From Rickettsia typhi (GTDB taxonomy: Bacteria; Pseudomonadota; Alphaproteobacteria; Rickettsiales; UBA1997), in contig CAMDMO010000058.1 of assembly GCA_945902255.1 (NCBI GenBank), positions 1 through 9,819 of the forward strand: a stretch of 9,819 bases of DNA, written 5' to 3'. Every line of letters starts with the position of its first letter. Within the stretch, counting starts at the first letter, position 1. The position numbers and the translations under genes are program-made. Positions 1 to 5,190 of the stretch are shown here, one piece after another. The notes beneath the pieces were generated by a model. It ran no database searches, was not told where the DNA came from, and was given only the letters and a program-made list of their open reading frames with translations.

Positions 1-445
1 AAGCGCCGTGGTTCCTGCTTTGGAAAATGTTGCGCTGTGGCATGAAAGAGATATTTCTCACTCTTCAGTTGAGAGAATGATTGCACCAGATTCAACAATA
101 ACACTAGATTTTGCACTAGCTCGCCTAGCTTCTTTAATGGAAAATTTAAGTGTTTATCCGCAAAATATGCAAAAAAATCTAGATCGCTTAGGTGGTTTAG
201 TTTTTTCACAAAGAGTGCTTTTAGCATTGATTGAAGAGGCCGGAATTTCGCGTGAAGATGCTTATACAATTGTTCAAACTAATGCGATGAAAATTTGGTC
301 AGGTGAGTCAAATAGCTTTTTGGAATTGCTTAAAGCGGACAAAAAGGTTTCTTCAAAACTAAGTGTAAAAAAATTAGAAGAGATATTTGATCTTAACTAT
401 CATACCAAAAATATTGATTTTATTTTTAAAAAGATTTTTGGTTAA
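1..445 (+). CDS. purB: Adenylosuccinate lyase, C-terminal part (5' truncated by window edge)
   Basis: Partial gene; the reading frame is open from base 2, giving the last 147 residues. PurB cleaves SAICAR to AICAR and adenylosuccinate to AMP, releasing fumarate, in cytosolic purine synthesis. The visible part opens with the conserved block ALENVALWHERDISHSSVER followed by IAPDSTITLDFALAR. In the family this block follows shortly after the fumarase/aspartase signature loop, which lies outside the window. The mostly helical C-terminal domain then runs to a TAA stop. A family member of about 430 residues would place roughly two thirds of the gene upstream. GTG codons near the left edge are internal, not starts. 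A 234-bp gap separates it from the next gene, so co-transcription with that gene is not evident. Family assignment is firm; the retained purine pathway suggests a less reduced genome than Rickettsia. Confidence 0.95.
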   Translation, partial: SAVVPALENVALWHERDISHSSVERMIAPDSTITLDFALARLASLMENLSVYPQNMQKNLDRLGGLVFSQRVLLALIEEAGISREDAYTIVQTNAMKIWSGESNSFLELLKADKKVSSKLSVKKLEEIFDLNYHTKNIDFIFKKIFG

Positions 446-575
446 GGGCTGTGTAGTAAAAAGATACACTGTGAGCGCGCTGCTGGAGATGAATCAATAA
501 AAAATTGATATAAATAATTCCGCGAGATACTTGATATTGTCGATTCCTCGATAAAAAGCTGCAAACTTAATTCCT

Positions 576-591
576 AACTTCGAGCGAAGTT
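576..591. repeat. Short palindrome (hairpin)
   Basis: AACTTC and GAAGTT pair as a 6-bp stem around the 4-nt loop GAGC. No T-tract follows, so a terminator role is not supported. It may be a decayed remnant of the palindromic repeats seen elsewhere in the window. Confidence 0.5.
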
Positions 592-597
592 TTCAAG

Positions 598-627
598 CTA
601 TAGCATCAGATCAGCTTTATGCTATAG
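598..627. repeat. Inverted repeat with 9-bp arms
   Basis: CTATAGCAT at 598-606 is exactly complementary to ATGCTATAG at 619-627, with 12 nt between them. It lies 52 bp before the phosphatase-like gene. It could be an operator for that gene or part of a palindromic repeat. Function is not known. Confidence 0.55.
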
Positions 628-679
628 ATAAATAGCGCCGTTTAATGCGTTATTTCAATTAATAAACCAAATTAATAGC

Positions 680-2773
680 ATGATAAAAGCAAGATCTGAT
701 AAAGATAAAAGTTTTTTGCTTGAAAGAGCCAAAGAATATATTGCTGGAAATTGGAATTCAATTTCTGCGATTGATCAAAAATCTATTGAAACTCTTCGTA
801 AACAGGCTGTTGAGCAAGTGGAATCAGGAAATTTACAAGATGCTCTGCAAACTCTTGCCAAATTGCGTGATGAAAAAACCGGAATAATTACAGTTGAAAT
901 TGCTGCGCCAGATGGAATAACGCCGTTAGTTGTAAGAGATGCAAGAAAATGTAAAAATCCAGAAGTTAGAGAAAGCGAAGCATTTGAAATGTTAGTTATT
1001 AATGCTCATCAAGCAGCCTGTGACATAGCTGATATTGAAGGTAAGCCGCAATTAAAAGCTGCTTTAATTGAAAAAGCTCATGAATTTATAAAAAGATTTG
1101 CAATTGAGAATGCTGGAAAATCTCAGGGGGATATTTCTAAAGCTTACAAAAAAGAAATAAAATCCCTTGTTGAGTTCATGGAGCAAAATGGCGTTAAAAA
1201 AGCCGCAGGAAAATTAAATGATGCCAAAGAATTTCAAAATTTTAAATATCCTGACAATCAAAATGTTGCTACTCTTTCGTCAATAAATGATAAAGATGGC
1301 AAACCAGTTGTAGTAATGCAGGCTGCAGTAGCGATGAAGGGTTTAACTGACGAGCAAAAAGCTGAATATGAGGGAATGAGGGAAGCTGCTTGGTTTAAAA
1401 AAATGAAACCTCATCAGCAAAAATTAGTTGAAAAATATGCGCCAGTTATAATGGCGCAAAAGCATGTTATACCTACGCAATTAAGAGCATTTATTCCTGG
1501 AATGAGAAACGCAGCTCAAGAAATTACTGCGATTTCTTCAAGTAAAGATAGCTTTGAAGTGGTTCATGAATCTTATCGTTCGGGAACTTTGGCGGCTTTG
1601 GTTGCCGACAAAGATTCTCGTCAAGAGATGACTAACCAAAATGCTCGTCAAGCGCAAGAATGGGTAGGAGAAGGAGTGGTGCTGCATTGTAACACTTTAA
1701 ATTCTGGCCCAGGTGTTGGCAGAGGAACTTCTGCTGACCGCGAAATAGTTAAGCGCACAATGCAAGCGGCAAAGGAAGTTGAAGGAGTTAAAGAAACAAA
1801 TACTGCTTTTAACGCCTTTAGATTAATGGGGTCAGCTAGCAATGTTAGCGATACTAAAAAATCATTAGTTGATCTAGCGAATTCTTTGCAAATAAAATCT
1901 CCAACAAGAGAAGAGCAAAAAGCTTTAAAAACAATTCAAATAAATTTAACTTCCGGAAGAGTTGGAAGGTTATTTAGTGGATCTGTGAGTAAGGCATTAG
2001 AAGTTCTTAGTGATAAGATGACGCCAGATGTTATTGATGTTTTAAGAACCGCTATAGATTTAAGAAAAATAATCTCAAAAGCAGATGTTTTTATCAGGCT
2101 TGGTGATGCACAGAATTCTAGTTTGGAAGTTTCGAGTGGAATTAATTTAGTTACCTATAAAATAAATAAAATTTTAGATAACCCTAATTCTTCTGGTATT
2201 GACAGAGATATACAAAGAGAGGTGATGCTAACAAAGTGCGCTAGCGGCAAAGACAGAACGGGTCTTGCGATGCACGATCAATCAGCTAAAGCAGTTTCTT
2301 CCGCTTTAGGAATTCCAATCGGAAATGTGGATAAAGCATTATTGGTTTCTGGACATACTACTTCAGTTCCAGGATCTCCTGTTTTTGGCGGTGGAAGCAT
2401 AGGTAATTACGGCACTAAACATGAAAATAAAGCAGGATTACCGAAAAATAGACCAGAATTAATAATAATCGTCGAAAAATCTGCTGATTCTAATAAAATT
2501 AAACCACCTTCTAGATTTGCCTTGCTTAAAGCTAAAATGGCGAGTCTCTTTTCACATTCTGAGTCAGCGAAAGTGAGTGTTACTGATTTAGATGTTAGCG
2601 AGAAAGTTGTTGTAGCAACTTCTGCTGTTAGAGATAGTGTTGTTACGGCTAGCTCACAAGATATTCCTATTAAAAGTTTTGTAGATCTTGGCCCTTCACC
2701 AAATTCTGCACCATCTCCGCGTAGCGGGGAAAGAGTTGGTAAGGATGCTAATACTAACTCGATAAGCGCCTAA
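680..2773 (+). CDS. Candidate phosphoinositide phosphatase with CX5R motif (SopB/IpgD/INPP4-like), possible secreted effector
   Basis: The 697-residue protein has the signature CASGKDRTG at residues 520-528: nucleophile C520, phosphate-binding R526, and K524-D525 between them. In known families the CxxGKDRTG form marks SopB/SigD/IpgD effectors and eukaryotic INPP4 phosphatases, which dephosphorylate phosphoinositides. A Gly-rich block about 35 residues later (SGHTTSVPGSPVFGGGSIG, 557-575) sits where SopB has a conserved Asn/Gly stretch. A second conserved-looking block is LHCNTLNSGPGVGRG at 335-349. Residues 1-330 are mostly charged and helical and are not recognised. There is no signal peptide or membrane segment; the C-terminal 90 residues are low-complexity and Ser/Val-rich. 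An effector exported by a type IV system is inference from the motif and likely host association. The ATG start has no Shine-Dalgarno. The next gene starts 11 bp after the stop. Substrate is unknown. Confidence 0.6.
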   Translation: MIKARSDKDKSFLLERAKEYIAGNWNSISAIDQKSIETLRKQAVEQVESGNLQDALQTLAKLRDEKTGIITVEIAAPDGITPLVVRDARKCKNPEVRESEAFEMLVINAHQAACDIADIEGKPQLKAALIEKAHEFIKRFAIENAGKSQGDISKAYKKEIKSLVEFMEQNGVKKAAGKLNDAKEFQNFKYPDNQNVATLSSINDKDGKPVVVMQAAVAMKGLTDEQKAEYEGMREAAWFKKMKPHQQKLVEKYAPVIMAQKHVIPTQLRAFIPGMRNAAQEITAISSSKDSFEVVHESYRSGTLAALVADKDSRQEMTNQNARQAQEWVGEGVVLHCNTLNSGPGVGRGTSADREIVKRTMQAAKEVEGVKETNTAFNAFRLMGSASNVSDTKKSLVDLANSLQIKSPTREEQKALKTIQINLTSGRVGRLFSGSVSKALEVLSDKMTPDVIDVLRTAIDLRKIISKADVFIRLGDAQNSSLEVSSGINLVTYKINKILDNPNSSGIDRDIQREVMLTKCASGKDRTGLAMHDQSAKAVSSALGIPIGNVDKALLVSGHTTSVPGSPVFGGGSIGNYGTKHENKAGLPKNRPELIIIVEKSADSNKIKPPSRFALLKAKMASLFSHSESAKVSVTDLDVSEKVVVATSAVRDSVVTASSQDIPIKSFVDLGPSPNSAPSPRSGERVGKDANTNSISA
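2693..2744. repeat. Palindromic repeat inside the 3' end of the phosphatase-like gene
   Basis: Outer arms CCTTCACC (2693-2700) and GGTAAGG (2738-2744) are near-complementary. An inner stem CTCCGC / GCGGGG (2715-2720 / 2724-2729) surrounds the loop GTA. It is read in frame as residues 672-688, around PSPNSAPSPRSGERVG. This composition recalls translations of the CCCTCACCC...GGGTGAGGG type of intergenic repeat seen in many proteobacteria. It is richer in GC than its surroundings and probably inserted into, or captured by, the gene end. Confidence 0.55.
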
Positions 2774-2784
2774 TTTTTTAACTA

Positions 2785-3963
2785 ATGAAATCTTTTGATG
2801 TTGTAATTATTGGCGCTGGCGCAGCGGGTATGATGTGCGCCATAGCCGCGGGCGCTAGGGGTAAAAAAGTTTTATTGTTAGATCATGCTAAAGCGGTTGG
2901 TGAAAAAATTCGTATTTCTGGTGGCGGAAGATGTAATTTTACCAATATCCATACGAGCGAAAAAAATTTCATTTCTAAAAATCCTCATTTTTGCGTTTCG
3001 GCTTTGAAGCGCTTCACTGCATCAGACTTTATTTCTTTGATAAAAAAACATGAAATTGCTTTTCACGAAAAAACTTTAGGGCAATTATTTTGCGATTTTT
3101 CTTCGAAGCAAATTATCGAGATGCTATTGAAAGAGTGCGCAGATGTTGGGGTTGAAATTATTTTAGAAAAAAAAGTAAGCGAGATAAAAAAGATAGAAAA
3201 TATTTTTGAAATAAAATTTGAAGAAGAATTAGCGCAAGCTCAATCACTTGTAATTGCAACTGGCGGGCCTTCAATTCCAAAAATGGGCGCCACAACTTTT
3301 GGCTATGATATTGCTAGGCAATTTAAATTAAAAATTATTCAACCTCGTCCAGCACTAGTTCCATTTACTTTTGAAGAAAAATTATTAAATAAAACTAAAA
3401 TTCTTTCAGGGGTTTCTGTTGATGCGGAAGTTTCTTTTCGTGAGGTAAAATTTAGAGAAGCAATATTATTTACACATCGTGGAATCAGTGGCCCAGCGAT
3501 ATTGCAAATATCTTCCTACTTTCAAAATGGTGAAAAAATTATTATAAATTTTGCGCCAAAAATTGATGTTTTTTTGTGGTTACAAGAAGAGAGAAAAAAT
3601 AAACCAAAGCAAGAAATTCAAAATATTTTAGCGCAAATTTTACCAAAAAGTTTGGTAAGTTTTATTTTAGAAGAGCTTGGATTTTATGGTTTTTTAGCTG
3701 ATTTTTCTAATCAAAAGCTAAAAGAAGTTGCAAATTTTATCAATTCATGGACTGTTATACCAAGTGGCACGGAAGGTTTTGCAAAAGCCGAAGTAACAAT
3801 TGGCGGTGTTGATACAGACGAAATTTCTTCTAAGACTTTTGAAGCAAAAAAAGTAAAAGGATTATTTTTTATAGGCGAAGTTTTAGATGTAACCGGTTGG
3901 CTCGGAGGATATAATTTTCAATGGGCTTGGGCTTCTGGTAAAGCCGCTGGGGAATATGTTTAG
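2785..3963 (+). CDS. YhiN/HI0933-family FAD-dependent oxidoreductase
   Basis: The 392-residue flavoprotein, predicted cytosolic, belongs to the HI0933/YhiN group, often labelled aminoacetone oxidase family FAD-binding enzyme; the physiological substrate is unsettled. The N-terminal Rossmann fold VVIIGAGAAG (6-15) has the GxGxxG dinucleotide motif. Next comes the family block IRISGGGRCNFTN (42-54), and ATGG at 158-161 followed by PSIPKMGATTFGYD. Near the end are AEVTIGGVDTDEI and the FAD-contacting IGEVLDVTGWLGGYNFQWAW. Length and motif order match complete family members. The gene starts 11 bp after the phosphatase-like gene and is followed 21 bp later by a small Gly/Lys-rich gene, so an operon is likely. 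The ATG start directly precedes the Rossmann strand; no Shine-Dalgarno is visible. Nothing ties its function to the phosphatase beyond co-orientation. Confidence 0.93.
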   Translation: MKSFDVVIIGAGAAGMMCAIAAGARGKKVLLLDHAKAVGEKIRISGGGRCNFTNIHTSEKNFISKNPHFCVSALKRFTASDFISLIKKHEIAFHEKTLGQLFCDFSSKQIIEMLLKECADVGVEIILEKKVSEIKKIENIFEIKFEEELAQAQSLVIATGGPSIPKMGATTFGYDIARQFKLKIIQPRPALVPFTFEEKLLNKTKILSGVSVDAEVSFREVKFREAILFTHRGISGPAILQISSYFQNGEKIIINFAPKIDVFLWLQEERKNKPKQEIQNILAQILPKSLVSFILEELGFYGFLADFSNQKLKEVANFINSWTVIPSGTEGFAKAEVTIGGVDTDEISSKTFEAKKVKGLFFIGEVLDVTGWLGGYNFQWAWASGKAAGEYV

Positions 3964-3968
3964 TTAAA

Positions 3969-3987
3969 TTAAAAATTAAAAAATATG
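3969..3987 (+). repeat. AT-only leader motif, copy 1 (ends in the ATG of the 60-aa gene)
   Basis: TTAAAAATTAAAAAATATG is identical to positions 7139-7157, where it also ends in a start codon. In each case it occupies the site a Shine-Dalgarno would take. It may be an unstructured A-rich ribosome landing leader, or chance in AT-rich DNA. Confidence 0.4.
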
Positions 3988-4167
3988 ACAGTTACAAAAG
4001 AATTTAAACCAATAAAAAAACCATCCGCATTTAATTCTGATCCTCATAATAATAGAGGTGGCAAGGGCGGTAAAAAAGGTTCAACCGCTGTAGCTGCTGG
4101 CGGAATGAAGGGTGGGAAAAAATTAACTGTGCCAAAGTTTAAAGGCGGTAGCGGCGGAGATAGATAG
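3985..4167 (+). CDS. Small Gly/Lys-rich basic protein, unknown function
   Basis: The 60-residue product is strongly basic, with Gly and Lys in short clusters (RGGKGGKKG, GGMKGGKK, KFKGGSGGDR) after a more ordinary N-terminus, MTVTKEFKPIKKPSAFN. I do not recognise a family. There is no signal peptide, cysteine or membrane segment; the composition suggests a disordered protein that could bind nucleic acid or ribosomes, which is inference. It begins 21 bp after the flavoprotein gene on the same strand and probably shares its transcript. The ATG lies at the end of an AT-only leader found again before the gene at 7155. A chance open frame is possible, but the leader, the position and A/T-ending codons like those of its neighbours favour a real gene. 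Confidence 0.6.
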   Translation: MTVTKEFKPIKKPSAFNSDPHNNRGGKGGKKGSTAVAAGGMKGGKKLTVPKFKGGSGGDR

Positions 4168-4178
4168 TTTTTTGGCGC

Positions 4179-4275
4179 CATTCTTTCTTGAGTTGGTGCA
4201 TTATTTCTAGGTTTATCATGTTATTTCTCGAGTTACCATCATTCTTTTTTAAGCTGCCACATTTTTGAGTTGTCA
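4179..4275 (+). repeat. Degenerate tandem units of about 20 nt
   Basis: Five successive segments begin at 4179, 4199, 4217, 4237 and 4258. Each starts with CA(T) and continues with a T-rich stretch, in most units ending like TTTCTCGAGTTG. Examples are CATTCTTTCTTGAGTTGGTG and CATGTTATTTCTCGAGTTAC. Spacing is 18-21 nt. Similarity is loose and the low-complexity base composition could produce it by chance. Confidence 0.3.
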
Positions 4276-4333
4276 CCCCGTCGCATGACGGGGTGACAAT
4301 TTGGGAAGGAATGTTGGCAACTCAAGAAAGAAT
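4180..4333. repeat. 16-bp inverted repeat enclosing a hairpin
   Basis: ATTCTTTCTTGAGTTG at 4180-4195 is the exact reverse complement of CAACTCAAGAAAGAAT at 4318-4333. The 122 bp between the arms contain the 13-bp hairpin at 4270-4299. The nested layout is like that at 8043-8201. A decayed foldback (MITE-like) element is possible; no transposase gene is nearby and flanking target duplications were not identified. Confidence 0.75.
4270..4299. repeat. Perfect 13-bp hairpin of the GTCACCCCGTC type
   Basis: TTGTCACCCCGTC (4270-4282) and GACGGGGTGACAA (4287-4299) pair perfectly around the loop GCAT. Only three Ts follow on the + strand, so it is a poor intrinsic terminator. TGTCAyCCC-ended palindromes of this style are common intergenic repeats in Rickettsiales-like genomes. 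Confidence 0.8.
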
Positions 4334-4381
4334 AAGGCGGCTTGAGCTCCTGTCTGTATTGCAGAATATCGAGATGATTTT

Positions 4382-4402
4382 GGGTGCGGAATTTATGCGC
4401 CC
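4382..4402. repeat. 7-bp hairpin with G-U pairs
   Basis: GGGTGCG (4382-4388) can pair with TGCGCCC (4396-4402), counting two G-T/U wobbles, around a 7-nt AT loop. It lies just left of the compound palindrome at 4414-4512. It is short and may be incidental. Confidence 0.35.
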
Positions 4403-4413
4403 TTCGCCCTTAT

Positions 4414-4512
4414 AACGCCAATTCGGGATAAGTAAATAAAATTTACTCAATCTAATTACCCGCCCTCAAGGGGCGGGTAATTAGATTGAGTGCGCTATCC
4501 CGAATTGGCGTT
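4414..4512. repeat. Compound palindrome, copy 1 of the CCCGCCC-TCAAG-GGGCGGG repeat
   Basis: Outer arms AACGCCAATTCGGGATA (4414-4430) and TATCCCGAATTGGCGTT (4496-4512) are perfectly complementary. They enclose a perfect 21-bp stem (4445-4465 / 4471-4491) with loop TCAAG, whose core is GC-rich. A 14-nt stretch (4431-4444) on the left faces only 4 nt (4492-4495) on the right, so this copy has lost most of one distal arm. The core recurs at 7025-7071 with three paired base changes. The right outer arm ends 6 bp before the azoR stop codon. Confidence 0.9.
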
Positions 4513-4518
4513 TATATT

Positions 4519-5127
4519 TTAATACCACTTTTTAACTAAATCCTGAATTTTTTTATTAACATCGGCAAGTCTTTCGGCTTCAGTTGCGGCGTCTCTTAGT
4601 GAAGTTCCAACAAATTCTGATTCATCAAATCCCATAAAATTAAAATTAACTTTAGCGTTAAAGGCGATGCTGTTCCAATTTGGATAGTCGAAATTAAAGC
4701 TGTTTTCAGAGTAAATTCCGCCTGAAGTTATAAGGGTTAGCGCTTTTTTCCCTGACATCATTTTTTGACCCATTTCAAAAGTTTCGCCTTTAAAAATAAC
4801 GGCATCAAGATAGGCTTTAACCGCTGCAGGCATGCCAAAATTATGCATTGGATAAGCCATCACCAAAATATCTGCTGATTTTAATTGAGCGATTAATTTA
4901 TCGTTTTTTTCTAAAAGTTTTGCTTCAGTTGCATCTAATTTTTGTCCACCATAATTGCGTTTATAATATGCCTGAATGTTAATCTCGTTAAATATTGGCA
5001 TTTGTTCTTTTAATAAATCTACTGTTTCAATATTCTTATCTTTTACCTCATTTAAAAAAATATCTAAAAGCTTTTTAGTTTGAGAATTTGCGCCACTTGG
5101 CAGATATTTTATAATTAGAGTTTTCAT
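4519..5127 (-). CDS. azoR: FMN-dependent NADH:quinone/azo reductase (AzoR family)
   Basis: The 202-residue flavodoxin-like cytosolic enzyme is of the AzoR/NQO type, which uses NADH and FMN for two-electron reduction of quinones and azo compounds; the native role is probably detoxification of quinones or electrophiles. The first strand MKTLIIKYLPSGANSQT (1-17) leads into the FMN phosphate loop. The family hallmark is PMHNFGMPAAVKAYLD (93-108), followed by GETF at 114-117 and the strand ALTLITSGGIYS at 129-140, which corresponds to the second FMN contact. Length matches AzoR, about 200 residues. A longer reading to 5181 would add 18 residues with no homology to the family, so the ATG at 5125-5127 is chosen. 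It is divergent from recQ; the 63-bp spacer must hold both promoters. No Shine-Dalgarno is visible. Confidence 0.9.
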   Translation of the reverse strand: MKTLIIKYLPSGANSQTKKLLDIFLNEVKDKNIETVDLLKEQMPIFNEINIQAYYKRNYGGQKLDATEAKLLEKNDKLIAQLKSADILVMAYPMHNFGMPAAVKAYLDAVIFKGETFEMGQKMMSGKKALTLITSGGIYSENSFNFDYPNWNSIAFNAKVNFNFMGFDESEFVGTSLRDAATEAERLADVNKKIQDLVKKWY

Positions 5128-5190
5128 ATGTTTTTTAAAAAAAGTTAATAAAGTGCAGCCTAAAACAATAAAGAAAACCAATCAAGAAAA

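Larger units (their letters stand above)
446..679. other. Intergenic gap with two hairpins, no gene seen
   Basis: No convincing coding region, RNA gene or strong promoter is visible. The stretch carries two inverted repeats (576-591 and 598-627) and a weak one near 451-470. TTGATA hexamers at 505-510 and 531-536 resemble a -35 box, but no good -10 box lies at the right spacing. The promoter of the downstream phosphatase-like gene should be in here but cannot be placed with confidence. Confidence 0.6.
4168..4518. other. 351-bp convergent intergenic region filled with nested palindromes
   Basis: The stretch separates the 3' ends of the 60-aa gene (+) and azoR (-). No gene is seen. From left to right it holds a degenerate run of about 20-nt units (4179-4275), a 16-bp inverted repeat (4180-4333) enclosing a 13-bp perfect hairpin (4270-4299), a G-U containing hairpin (4382-4402), and a 99-bp compound palindrome (4414-4512). 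No strong hairpin plus T-tract terminator was found; the palindromes may end transcription from both sides in some other way. Confidence 0.8.

Noticed and set aside
505..560. Promoter for the phosphatase-like gene using TTGATA hexamers
   Set aside because: No -10 box of adequate match at 16-18 bp spacing; too weak to call.
1648..1842. A 64-codon open frame on the - strand
   Set aside because: It lies wholly inside the phosphatase-like gene, has no family resemblance, and looks like an antisense shadow.
4168..4518. CRISPR array or integron-like array in the repeat-rich gap
   Set aside because: Repeats are inverted and nested, not evenly spaced identical direct repeats, and no cas or integrase gene is present.
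5128..5181. Longer N-terminus for AzoR starting at 5181
   Set aside because: The extra 18 residues do not fit the family, and would consume nearly all of the spacer needed for divergent promoters.
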